From CAZVWH01 sp964631175 (GTDB lineage Bacteria; Planctomycetota; Phycisphaerae; Sedimentisphaerales; Anaerobacaceae): a stretch of 64,000 nt of DNA. Of the stretch, positions 36,470-45,113 are shown piece by piece (position 1 is the first letter of the stretch; each line of letters opens with the position of its first letter). The position numbers were made by a program, and so were the translations under genes. Below the pieces are notes generated by a model, which saw nothing but the letters and a program-made list of their open reading frames with translations, ran no database searches and was not told the origin of the DNA. The stretch lies in the NCBI GenBank assembly GCA_964631175.1, contig CAZVWH010000002.1:4856-68855 (forward strand), in the 5' to 3' direction.

Positions 36470-36633
36470 TTCACTGTCCTAAGGACTCCATAGGAGAAAC
36501 GCGAGAAATTGAACGAATATTGAAGAAGCAACGGGAACTTCTTATAAAGAAATAAAGAAGTCTGTCCTTCGGAGTTTTATACAGACTTTATAATTATTGT
36601 TGGACTAAGCAAAAATTGAGAGGTATATCTTTC

Positions 36634-37035
36634 ATGAGCAGGAAAAAACCAGATATATATGAACAAGAAAAACAGAGGCGTTGGGAGGCATATCATCGGT
36701 CGCCTCTCTTAAAAGAAAAGTATCCCAAAGTTACAGATTTAATGGTTAAAATGAGTTTTAAGGATTATGACGGGGGAAGTAATCCCGAACCAAGACAAGA
36801 GAAATACTCTCCAGAAAGCAAAGCGTTTTTCAAGATTGCTTGTCCTCATCGTGAATGTGTTTCTGGAGGTTTTGATTTATCATCAGCTATCGATAAATTA
36901 GTTACCTCTCGCTTGGGTAAGCTGGATGGCACTATTACCTGTCAAGGATGGCAAGACAAAGAAAGAATAAACAAGCATCGCTGTTTTCTAGAGCTTAATT
37001 ACGCAATTTCCGCAAAATATAAAAACGACAGCTAA
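36634..37035 (+). CDS. Hypothetical cysteine-containing protein
   Basis: A 133-residue protein from the ATG at 36634 behind TGAGAGG. A basic N-terminal half precedes CPHRECVSGGFDLSSAI and CQGWQDKERINKHRCFLEL, whose cysteines and histidines could bind zinc. No named family. It lies between the helical hypothetical and xseB. Confidence 0.6.
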   Translation: MSRKKPDIYEQEKQRRWEAYHRSPLLKEKYPKVTDLMVKMSFKDYDGGSNPEPRQEKYSPESKAFFKIACPHRECVSGGFDLSSAIDKLVTSRLGKLDGTITCQGWQDKERINKHRCFLELNYAISAKYKNDS

Positions 37036-37357
37036 CCCTCTTGGTTAAACCCCCGTAGCACCCTTGTCCGGTGTATCCTTGGCGAAGACGGATGAGCGGG
37101 ATTAAACGGTAATGGCAAATTAAGATTGCCACGCATTCGGCTTCGCTCAGGGTAAACTTTTGGGCCTCGCAATGACATCTATAATCCGTTATTTCTCTGT
37201 GTTCTCGGTGGCAAAGAATCAGTGTAAATCCGCGCAATCCGCGGTTAAAATCTCGGTGTTCTCTGTGGCTATACAATTTTTAAACCTCATTGTTGCTTCC
37301 GGAGCAAATTTATAATAAATTAATTCAGAGAAATCTGTGGCTAAAAAAGGAAAAGAT
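37036..37357. other. Spacer with dispersed text-like repeats
   Basis: Holds TTCTCTGTG/CTCGGTG repeat units and CGCGCAATCCGCGG palindromic sequence, but no gene. Confidence 0.5.
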
Positions 37358-37588
37358 ATGGCTAAAGGCAAAAATCAAGATGATATAAGTAAGTTGAGCT
37401 TTGAACAGGCAATCAAGGAGCTTACTTCCATCGTGGAAAAGATTGAGCAGGGCGAAATCCCATTGCAGGATAGTCTCACTCAGTATGAAAAAGGTATGGC
37501 TCTAATTAAGCACTGCCGAACAATTTTGCAAAAAGCGGAGCAACGGATTGAGAAAATATCCGCAGAGGGGAAGGCAGAAGACGGATGA
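37358..37588 (+). CDS. xseB: Exodeoxyribonuclease VII small subunit
   Basis: A 76-residue protein from the ATG at 37358 behind AAAGGAAAAG (a GTG 21 bases upstream is open). LSFEQAIKELTSIVEKIEQGEIPLQDSLTQYEKGMALIKHCRTILQKAEQRI is the diagnostic XseB helical pair. It partners XseA. The C-terminus enters repeat sequence (GAAGACGGATGACAGAC..). Confidence 0.93.
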   Translation: MAKGKNQDDISKLSFEQAIKELTSIVEKIEQGEIPLQDSLTQYEKGMALIKHCRTILQKAEQRIEKISAEGKAEDG

Positions 37589-37726
37589 CAGACAACAGAC
37601 GACAGATGACGAATGACAGAAGTCGGAAGACAGAAATCAGAGCCGCAACCGTAAGGGAGCGGTAATCTCGTAGAATATAAAGAACAGAAGTCGGAAGACA
37701 GAATATCGACATACGCAATACGATTT

Positions 37727-37810
37727 GCGAGCGTGGCGGAATTGGCAGACGCGCAAGGTTTAGGTCCTTGTGTCCTTTGGGACGTGGAGGTTCGAGTCCT
37801 CTCGCTCGCA
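37727..37810 (+). tRNA. tRNA-Leu (anticodon TAG)
   Basis: Acceptor arms GCGAGCG (37727-37733) and CGCTCGC (37803-37809) with discriminator A. D-arm GGCGGAATTGGCAGAC, anticodon stem CAAGG/CCTTG with loop TTTAGGT, long variable arm as expected for Leu, and T-loop GGTTCGAGTCC. CCA is not encoded. Confidence 0.95.
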
Positions 37811-37847
37811 GTTTTAATCATTCTGTAAATTGCAAGGAGGCAATTTA

Positions 37848-39173
37848 ATGATTGAGAAATATTTTCAACTCAAGGAAAGAAAAACAAATCTCCGAATCGA
37901 ATTCATAGCAGGTCTGACAACATTTCTGACGATGGCTTACATTATCGCTGTCAATCCAGCTATTTTAAGTGCAGCCGGGATGGACAAAGAAGCGCTCATA
38001 GTCGTCACCTGCATAATGAGCGCTGTAGCCACCCTCACTGTAGGATTTCTGGCAAATGCTCCGATAGCTATGGCGCCGGGGCTGGGGCTTAATTCGATTT
38101 TTGCCTATTTGGTTGTCTCAGAAAAAATGAATTGGCCTACCGCTCTGGGCGTTGTGTTTATAGCGGGTCTGTTTTTTTTTACATTGACTGTGCTGGGTCT
38201 GAGAAGAAGGATTGTTGAAGCTATTCCCACTTCTCTAATATCGGCTATAGGAGTCGGCATAGGATTATTTATTACCTTCATTGGTTTGCAGGATTTGGGC
38301 ATCATAGTTAGTGACGAGAATACGTTGGTTTCTGCAGGGCCGATGACGCCAACAGTTCTGATAGGTCTTTTAGGACTGCTTGTGATGGTTTACATGGAGA
38401 TAAGAAAGGTAACAGGTTCGCTCTTAGTTGGTATTGTCGTCGCCACTATTGCAGCTATCCTTTTTAAGAGAATAGGCTTGCCCGAGCAATATATATCTTC
38501 AAGCCTTGATGTTAGTCCCATAGCCTTTAAGCTGAATATAATTGGAGCTTTGAAGTGGGGCTTTTTCGGAAGTATCTTTACGTTTATGTTTATAGACATG
38601 TTTGACAGCATAGGGACGCTCGTGGCTTGCTGCCATAAGGCGGAAATGGCTGACGAGAAAGGCAGAATAAAAAGACTGGACAGGTTATTGGGCATCGATG
38701 CTGCCGCCACAATGGCAGGTGCGGTGCTGGGAACGTCACCTACTACAGCCTTTGCCGAATCGGCGGCGGGTATCGAGCAAGGTGGGCGAACGGGATTGAC
38801 ATCAATAGTTACAGGAATTTTATTTCTGCTCGCGCTGGTCTTTGTGCCGGTGGTAAAAACAGTGCCAAAATATGCAGCGGCGCCGGCCCTTATTATGGTC
38901 GGGCTTTTTATGGCCAAAGAAGTAAAAAAAATAAATTTTTCCAACCTCGAAGAAGCATTCCCCGCATTTATCATAATGGTGATGATTGCTTTAAGTTATA
39001 GTATCAGTACGGGATTGGCCTTTGGATTTGTCTCATATAGTCTTATAAAAATAATCTTGGGAAAGGCAAAAGAAATAAAAGCGGCGATGTGGATTATTGC
39101 GATTTTGTCTATGCTGTTTTTAACGCTTGACCGGTTGCAGGATTTAATCGTGTACTTAACAGGCCAAGCATAA
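37848..39173 (+). CDS. NCS2-family purine permease (AzgA type)
   Basis: A 441-residue membrane protein from the ATG at 37848, directly behind AAGGAGG. N-terminus TNLRIEFIAGLTTFLTMAYIIAVNP, PGLGLNS in helix 3 and MFDSIGTLVACC / TSPTTAFAESAAGI with substrate-site residues, the hallmark of adenine/guanine/hypoxanthine:H+ symporters. Twelve or more helices. It lies just downstream of the tRNA. Confidence 0.92.
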   Translation: MIEKYFQLKERKTNLRIEFIAGLTTFLTMAYIIAVNPAILSAAGMDKEALIVVTCIMSAVATLTVGFLANAPIAMAPGLGLNSIFAYLVVSEKMNWPTALGVVFIAGLFFFTLTVLGLRRRIVEAIPTSLISAIGVGIGLFITFIGLQDLGIIVSDENTLVSAGPMTPTVLIGLLGLLVMVYMEIRKVTGSLLVGIVVATIAAILFKRIGLPEQYISSSLDVSPIAFKLNIIGALKWGFFGSIFTFMFIDMFDSIGTLVACCHKAEMADEKGRIKRLDRLLGIDAAATMAGAVLGTSPTTAFAESAAGIEQGGRTGLTSIVTGILFLLALVFVPVVKTVPKYAAAPALIMVGLFMAKEVKKINFSNLEEAFPAFIIMVMIALSYSISTGLAFGFVSYSLIKIILGKAKEIKAAMWIIAILSMLFLTLDRLQDLIVYLTGQA

Positions 39174-39241
39174 TTGTCGAGTCTTGCATAACAGTTCAAA
39201 TTGTTACAGAGAATATAGAGAAGAGTTTAGGAAAAAATACG

Positions 39242-39850
39242 ATGGCTCATAAGGGTCTTTGGCAACAGCTTAATAAGCTCGACCGAGAGGAAACTTCTAA
39301 TAGAGCAAAGTGCAAATATCTACGCGACCCAGAGCGTTACGTTGTCACTATGTTGGAAGCTGAGTATGTGGTGAATCCACAGGATAGAGAAATTGTTTCT
39401 GTCCGACCGGATTTGCCACCGCAATCGGCTGGATTTCTCCAACAACTTTGCCTTTTAGCATATTTGATAAATGCTCAGGATTTGCCGCTGGCTAATAAAC
39501 TTGTCCGAGGAGAGGCTCTACCAGGTGGACAGTTTTTCTTCAGAGGCATGCATAGTCTTCCTACCGAAAAATTAGAAAAAGCTTTCGGCGAACGTACCGA
39601 AGCTTTGCACCGAATTGCGAAAAGGTTCAACGCAAAAAAATGTGAATTTGGTGATGATTCTGTCCAGTTTAATATATTGTCTCGCATACCTTTGACTATA
39701 ATAATCTGGAGACGCGATGAGGAGTTCGACGCCAGAGCGTCAATGCTCTTCGACCAAACTGCCGCTTCTCACCTGCCTTTAGATGCATTGTGGACAGCGG
39801 TCAATCTGGCTGTTGAGGCATTAGTCAGAACTGCCAGAGCCGGTATCTAA
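39242..39850 (+). CDS. DUF3786 domain protein
   Basis: A 202-residue protein. LIWRRDEEFDARASMLFDQTA-like ending (IIIWRRDEEFDARASMLFDQ) and FPTEKLEKAFGERTEALHRIAKR-type middle match the DUF3786 family, which often lies near corrinoid or acetyl-CoA pathway genes in anaerobes. It sits 250 bases upstream of cooC, fitting that association. The biochemical role is unknown. Confidence 0.75.
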   Translation: MAHKGLWQQLNKLDREETSNRAKCKYLRDPERYVVTMLEAEYVVNPQDREIVSVRPDLPPQSAGFLQQLCLLAYLINAQDLPLANKLVRGEALPGGQFFFRGMHSLPTEKLEKAFGERTEALHRIAKRFNAKKCEFGDDSVQFNILSRIPLTIIIWRRDEEFDARASMLFDQTAASHLPLDALWTAVNLAVEALVRTARAGI

Positions 39851-40105
39851 ACCGTATGCCGGAGGCAGGGTCGATGATTCGGGAAGATTATGCTTTTATG
39901 GAACCCGTTAAAGAGGTGAACCTGTTCTGTAGGTGTGCGTATAAAGAGTAAAACCGCCTTGATAATAAGTAAATGGTATAGGGTAGTTGTTGACAACATG
40001 AGGGAAAAAGCTTTAGGATACCATATCTTCAGTTTTGTTTGATTCTTTCCTGTTTAGTTTTGGGATTTTACACAGCTAAGTAAGTATGCTGTAACTATAT
40101 CGATA

Positions 40106-40984
40106 ATGCAGGGTCTAAAAATAGCCATTGGCGGAAAAGGAGGCGTGGGCAAGACTACAGTTTGTGCTGGTCTCGCACAACTATTTGCTAAGAGTGGCTT
40201 TGATGTTCTAGCCATCGACGCTGATCCAAATGCCAATCTTGCTTCTGCTTTTGGTATTCCTGCCGAGACAAGTCCGGTACCGCTTATCAAGATGAAGGAG
40301 CTAATCGCTGAGCGTACCGGCGCTTCAAAAGACGCTGTCGGGGTGTATTTTAGATTAAATCCTAAAGTAAACGATTTGCCTCAGCAGCATTGGCTTGATG
40401 TTGCCTGCTCTGAGCGACCTGTGGTGAGCGAACCTGTCTTGAGCGTAGTCGAAAGAGTCGAACCAAGTCGAAGGGATGGCTTAAAGCTTTTAGTCTTAGG
40501 GGCTATTACCCAGGCGGGCGCCGGTTGCGCTTGTCCGGAGGGAGCGTTCTTAAAAGCCCTGCTCACACATACTATATTACAAAGGCGAGAGCTTGTCTTG
40601 GTTGATTTAGCTGCCGGTGTTGAGTTTATGGGAAGAGCGAGCGTCCAGGGCATTGATGCGTTGGTGCTTGTTGTTGAGCCGGGCGGCAGGAGTATTGAAA
40701 CCGCTAACAATCTGGCGAAAATGGCCAGAGAGCTGGGCATAAAAAATGTCACAGCTATCGCAAACAAAATCACCGAGCGTTCGCAGGAAGATTTAATAAG
40801 GTCCGAATTGAAAGATGTTGCTTTGCTGGGAGTTCTTCCTTATAGTCCGTCGGTGCAGCAGGCCGACCTGCAGCGGGCCTCAGTTATGAAAGCCGATGCG
40901 CAATTTGTGGAGCAGCTGCAAAAGGCCAAGAACGCGTTAACCGATTTGATCGGTTTAGGCGTCTGTTCTGAAGTCGATGGATAG
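40106..40984 (+). CDS. cooC: CooC-type nickel-insertion ATPase, with in-frame repeat insertion
   Basis: A 292-residue P-loop ATPase (GGKGGVGKTT, 9-18) with the CooC Cys-X-Cys at 141-143 (GCACPEG) that binds nickel for maturation of CO dehydrogenase. Residues about 101-124 (CSERPVVSEPVLSVVERVEP) are encoded by TGAGCG/AGTCGAAAG repeat sequence and look like an in-frame insertion between LDVA and LKLLVLG. It heads the Wood-Ljungdahl cluster, 30 bases before cooF. A second ATPase of the type lies at 50805. Confidence 0.92.
   Translation: MQGLKIAIGGKGGVGKTTVCAGLAQLFAKSGFDVLAIDADPNANLASAFGIPAETSPVPLIKMKELIAERTGASKDAVGVYFRLNPKVNDLPQQHWLDVACSERPVVSEPVLSVVERVEPSRRDGLKLLVLGAITQAGAGCACPEGAFLKALLTHTILQRRELVLVDLAAGVEFMGRASVQGIDALVLVVEPGGRSIETANNLAKMARELGIKNVTAIANKITERSQEDLIRSELKDVALLGVLPYSPSVQQADLQRASVMKADAQFVEQLQKAKNALTDLIGLGVCSEVDG
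40406..40477. repeat. Repeat element inside cooC
   Basis: Contains TGTCTTGAGCGTAGTCGAAA, which matches intergenic TGTCTTGAGCGCAGTCGAAA near 12764 and CCTGAGCGAAGTCGAAGGG near 35516. Length is divisible by three, so the frame is kept. Confidence 0.7.
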
Positions 40985-41013
40985 ATTATTTTCCTGATTT
41001 TTTGGAGACGAAG

Positions 41014-41550
41014 ATGACTAAGGTCATAATGGTGGATATTGAACGATGCTTAGCTTGTAAGAGTTGTGAGATAGCATGCGCCTTGGCGCACTCACAGGCA
41101 AAGGTTCTTGAAGATGCAATTGCGGAGTCGCCCAGGCCGCGTAAAAGAGTAACGATTGAGGCTGCCGGTGAGTTCGCAGTGCCCATCCAGTGCAGACACT
41201 GTGAGGCACCGCCCTGCATCGAGATTTGCCCAACCGGAGCCATCCAGCGACAAAATGAGGAAAGTCCTGTTGTGGTTGATAAGGATTTGTGTATCGGATG
41301 CAAGTTATGTATTCTTATCTGTCCTTTCGGTGTGCTGCAAATCGGTCCGAAAGGACGAGCTATTATTAAATGTGATATGTGTATAGAGCGGATGGAAGAA
41401 GGACAGCAGCCAGCTTGTGTTGAGGCCTGTCCAACAAAAGCGCTGCGATTAGTTTCAGTCCAAGAGGTTACAAAGTCAAAACGCAGGTCAGCGGTAAAAC
41501 AGCTCATCAAAGAAGTCGAGAAGAAGGAAAGTGGAGCCCCACGGGCGTAG
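41014..41550 (+). CDS. cooF: CooF-like polyferredoxin
   Basis: A 178-residue protein from the ATG at 41014 behind TGGAGA. Four [4Fe-4S] sites: C12..C15..C18..C22, CRHCEAPPC..C, CIGCKLC..CP and CDMC..C..CP. It carries electrons between CO dehydrogenase and the FNOR flavoprotein encoded next. The last residues (SGAPRA) and the stop lie in a CCACGGGC/GCCCGTGG palindrome, so the C-terminus appears to have been set by an inserted repeat. Confidence 0.9.
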   Translation: MTKVIMVDIERCLACKSCEIACALAHSQAKVLEDAIAESPRPRKRVTIEAAGEFAVPIQCRHCEAPPCIEICPTGAIQRQNEESPVVVDKDLCIGCKLCILICPFGVLQIGPKGRAIIKCDMCIERMEEGQQPACVEACPTKALRLVSVQEVTKSKRRSAVKQLIKEVEKKESGAPRA

Positions 41551-41700
41551 CCCGTGGCACCTCCATCTTCGGCGTAATCCGCCGAAGCACATCCACCTAC
41601 GCTAAAGCTATGGTGGATACCCGCTCGCATTCATCCATCCCTGCTCTTGCTTGGCAAGAAGCTGCAGGGGTGGTTTTCTGCGAAGGCGGATAAAAGCAAG
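41531..41700. repeat. Array of three palindromes downstream of cooF
   Basis: CCACGGGC/GCCCGTGG (41539-41557), CTTCGGCG/CGCCGAAG (41567-41587) and ATCCACC/GGTGGAT (41591-41618). The first overlaps the cooF 3' end. Confidence 0.7.
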
Positions 41701-41712
41701 GACAAATAGTCG

Positions 41713-43095
41713 ATGACAAAAGTTGTTGTGATTGGTGGCAGTTCTACAGGGATGATGGCCGCGATAGCCGCTGCCCGGCAAAACCCAAATGCAGCGGTAA
41801 CGGTAGTAACTCAGGACAGCATACCCTATCGCAGGCCTGCCATACCAGCGTTGATCGTAGGTTATATAAACGGGCCGGCAGATGCAAAAATCTTCTCCGC
41901 CGAGGCGTTAGCACGGTACAATGTTAAATTGATTTATCCCGCTGAAGCTACGAATATCGATCCGGAAAGCAAAATCATCTCCATTTTATCCAACGGTAAA
42001 GAAGAAAAACTATCCTACGATGCTATGGTGATTGCAACCGGAGCTTATCCTTTGATACCCAAAATTCCCGGCTCTGATAAAAGAGGCGTTTGCACCTTTA
42101 CCACCTTTGAAGCGGCTGCTGAAATTATAGAGACAGCAAAAAACGCAAACTCTGCAGTGGTAATAGGAGCTGGTTTTATTGCCCTGGAAATTGCTGAGGC
42201 ATTGATGCACAAAGGCCTGGATGTTTACTTCAACGTCCGCTCCAGGATTCTTAGAAGGCAGCTTGAGCCGGAAGTTTCAGAGTTTCTCACCAAAAAGTTT
42301 GAACAAAAGGGCTTGAAAATGCTCACCGGTGAGGCAATCTCTGAAATCGGTGGAGCCGACAGCGTTGAATATGTTATGCACAAAGGTATGAAAATAGCTA
42401 CAAATCTCGTGATAATGGGTGCGGGAGTAAGGCCGAATGTGGCTCTTGCCGAAAAGTGCGGTATCAAGCTGGGTACAACTGGTGCTATAAAAGTGGGAAA
42501 CTACTTCGAAACCTCGGTCAGGGATATATACGCAGGGGGGGACTGCGCGGAAAGTCCGGATTTGGATACGGGTAGATTTATATACATACCGGTAGGAAGT
42601 ATAGGGGCCTGTGCAGGGAAAATAGCAGGTGCAAATGCAGCAGGGGCAAATCAAAAAACCGATGGCTTCCTGCGTGCCCAGGCCGACCAGATTCTCGGAT
42701 TGCAGATCTTCAGCATAGGACACAGCATAACCACTGCTGGAGAACTTGGTTTGAAGGTTAGGATGCATGATTTAGGCGCTGCTCAATCAGCAATAAAAAA
42801 CAGAGGAGCGGGTCCGTTTGAGGCGGCTAAAATTCTAACTGATTCCGACGACAGAATTGTGGGGGCTCAACTTGTAGCCGGCAAGCACGGCTCGCAGTTT
42901 GCCTGGCAGCTATACAAAGCAGTGCTTGAGACGGAAGACAGAAAAGAATTTTTACAGCGGTTTAATTCACCTCGGATGAGATTGGCCGAGGCCTTGGTGC
43001 ACGCCATAAAGTCAACGGTTGCAGTTGAAACCGTAGGGCCACAGAAGGCTTTAACATTAGTTGATGCAGTTGACCGGGAAAATTCAAATTCGTAA
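41713..43095 (+). CDS. CODH-linked FAD-NAD(P) oxidoreductase (FNOR)
   Basis: A 460-residue flavoprotein: FAD motif GGSSTG (8-13), NAD motif VIGAGFIALEIAEA, FAD2 motif IYAGGDCAE. The redox-cysteine position of CoA-disulfide reductases is replaced (IPYRRPAIPALI), so a disulfide mechanism is unlikely. Placed between cooF and cooS, it fits the FNOR component of CODH modules, passing electrons from CO oxidation via CooF to NAD(P). A distinct cysteine-containing relative lies at 26570. Confidence 0.9.
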   Translation: MTKVVVIGGSSTGMMAAIAAARQNPNAAVTVVTQDSIPYRRPAIPALIVGYINGPADAKIFSAEALARYNVKLIYPAEATNIDPESKIISILSNGKEEKLSYDAMVIATGAYPLIPKIPGSDKRGVCTFTTFEAAAEIIETAKNANSAVVIGAGFIALEIAEALMHKGLDVYFNVRSRILRRQLEPEVSEFLTKKFEQKGLKMLTGEAISEIGGADSVEYVMHKGMKIATNLVIMGAGVRPNVALAEKCGIKLGTTGAIKVGNYFETSVRDIYAGGDCAESPDLDTGRFIYIPVGSIGACAGKIAGANAAGANQKTDGFLRAQADQILGLQIFSIGHSITTAGELGLKVRMHDLGAAQSAIKNRGAGPFEAAKILTDSDDRIVGAQLVAGKHGSQFAWQLYKAVLETEDRKEFLQRFNSPRMRLAEALVHAIKSTVAVETVGPQKALTLVDAVDRENSNS

Positions 43096-43109
43096 AGTGA
43101 GAAATTGTT

Positions 43110-45056
43110 ATGGATCCAAAACAACGTAGTAGCGATAAAGCAGCCCAAGAGATGCTCAAGCTGATGGATAAAGCAGACATAGAAAATGCCTGGGATAGAT
43201 TTGAGCAGCAGGAGCCTCAATGCGGTTTCGGCAAACTTGGGATATGCTGTCGAAATTGTGCTATGGGGCCGTGTCGGATCGACCCATTTGAGGATGGGCC
43301 ACAAGCTGGTGTATGTGGTGCCACCGCTGATACGATTGCGGCGAGAAATCTCTTGCGAATGATTGCCGGAGGTGCCGCGGCGCATTCCGACCACGGCCGG
43401 GACATTGCGCACACCTTCAAGATGGCAGCAGAGAGTGACACTTGTGATTATATGATCAAGGATGAACTGAAGTTGAGAGAAGTCGCGGCCAGATTCGGCA
43501 TCGCTGTTGAAGGCAGGGATACGAAGGAGATCGGCAGAGGTTTGGCTGATGCTGTGCTGGCTGAATTCGGAAAGTCGGACGGAACACTCGTTGGCGCGGC
43601 AGCTTATGCCCCGCCGGCCAGGCAGAAGGTCTGGCAGCAGTTTGGCGTAACGCCTCGTGCGGTGGACCGTGAAATCGTTGAGATTATGCACAGAACACAT
43701 ATAGGTGTTGGTTCAGATTTCAAAAATCTCATGAAGCAGGGTATTAGAGCGTCTTTGTCCGACGGATGGGGCGGCTCACTTATCGCAACGGAGCTTTCGG
43801 ATATTTTATTCGGTAGCCCGTGGCCGATTCGGTTTGTCGCCAATCTCGGCGTTCTTGAAGCCAAAAAGGTCAATATCATTGTGCACGGCCACGAACCGAC
43901 CTTGTCGGATATAGTCGTAGCGGTCTCGCAGGAACCTGAATTGTTGAAAATGGCCGAAGATAAAGGTGCCGAGGGTATTAACATTGCTGGTATGTGTTGC
44001 ACAGCTAACGAGATATTGATGCGTCACGGCATACCCATTGCCGGCAACTTTCTACAGCAGGAACTGGCGGTGATGACCGGCGCGGTGGAAGTTATGCTGG
44101 TGGACGTCCAGTGCATTATGCCTGCACTGGGTTCGCTGTCCGGCTGCTTCCATACCAAGCTGATTACCACTTCGCCCAAATGCAAAATCGCTGGGGCGGA
44201 ACATATTGAATTCCACGAGGACAGGGCAGCGGAGATTGCGCGGCAAATCATCAAAATCGCCATTGAGAATTTTCCGAACAGGAGGGGTAAGATACAGATT
44301 CCGAAAGTAACCCAGCGTGGCATTGCCGGCTTTACTACGGAGAACATTTCTTACCATCTTGGTGGCCGATTTCGCGCCAGTTACCGTCCATTAAATGACA
44401 ATATTATAAATGGGCGGATTCGCGGTGCAGCCGGTGTTGTTGGCTGTAATAACCCGAAGCAGGTGCACGATTACGGCCATCTGACATTGATAAAAGAGCT
44501 ACTCAAAAATGATATTTTAGTTGTAAGCACAGGTTGTAGTGCCGTTGCGGCAGGCAAAGCGGGACTTATGAGGCCTGATGCAGCAGCAAAGTATTGCGGA
44601 AAAGGGCTGCTTGAGGTCTGTGAAGCGGTGGGTATACCACCGGTGCTGCACGTTGGCTCTTGCGTGGATAACAGCAGGATTTTGACGATTCTTTCAAACA
44701 TGGTTGCTGAAGGTGGACTTGGCGAGGATATTTCAGAACTGCCGGTCGCTGGTGCCGCTCCTGAATGGATGTCGGAAAAAGCTGTTTCAATCGGGATGTA
44801 TTTCGTGGCTTCAGGTGTTTTTACCGTTATAGCTGAGCCGCTACCTGTTCTTGGTGCTCCGAATTTGACACGTTATTTGACCGACGAAATTGAAAAGGAT
44901 ATAGGCGGCAAATGGGCCTTTGAGCGAGACCCAATCAAGGCCGCTGGTATGATGATTGAGCATATTGAGAGCAAACGCGATGCCCTGGGAATCAACGTAG
45001 AGAAAGAGCGCAAACTCTATGATATGGAAGAACGTCGGGTACTGGCAGTAGAATGA
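43110..45056 (+). CDS. cooS: Anaerobic Ni-CO dehydrogenase catalytic subunit
   Basis: A 648-residue protein. Cys38/Cys46 (D-cluster) and Cys47, 50, 55 and 69 (B-cluster) follow the known spacing. C-cluster residues are visible in VHGHEP, MCCTANE, VDVQCIMP, VGCNNPK, STGCSAVAAGKAG and GSCVDNSR, so the enzyme should be active (CO + H2O to CO2, reversible). It forms the CODH half with AcsB encoded 57 bases downstream. Length is normal. Confidence 0.97.
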   Translation: MDPKQRSSDKAAQEMLKLMDKADIENAWDRFEQQEPQCGFGKLGICCRNCAMGPCRIDPFEDGPQAGVCGATADTIAARNLLRMIAGGAAAHSDHGRDIAHTFKMAAESDTCDYMIKDELKLREVAARFGIAVEGRDTKEIGRGLADAVLAEFGKSDGTLVGAAAYAPPARQKVWQQFGVTPRAVDREIVEIMHRTHIGVGSDFKNLMKQGIRASLSDGWGGSLIATELSDILFGSPWPIRFVANLGVLEAKKVNIIVHGHEPTLSDIVVAVSQEPELLKMAEDKGAEGINIAGMCCTANEILMRHGIPIAGNFLQQELAVMTGAVEVMLVDVQCIMPALGSLSGCFHTKLITTSPKCKIAGAEHIEFHEDRAAEIARQIIKIAIENFPNRRGKIQIPKVTQRGIAGFTTENISYHLGGRFRASYRPLNDNIINGRIRGAAGVVGCNNPKQVHDYGHLTLIKELLKNDILVVSTGCSAVAAGKAGLMRPDAAAKYCGKGLLEVCEAVGIPPVLHVGSCVDNSRILTILSNMVAEGGLGEDISELPVAGAAPEWMSEKAVSIGMYFVASGVFTVIAEPLPVLGAPNLTRYLTDEIEKDIGGKWAFERDPIKAAGMMIEHIESKRDALGINVEKERKLYDMEERRVLAVE

Positions 45057-45113
45057 TTAATAAAATTCAAAATTGGACATTCAGACTTCTACAAAATAAT
45101 GAAGGATTAATCT

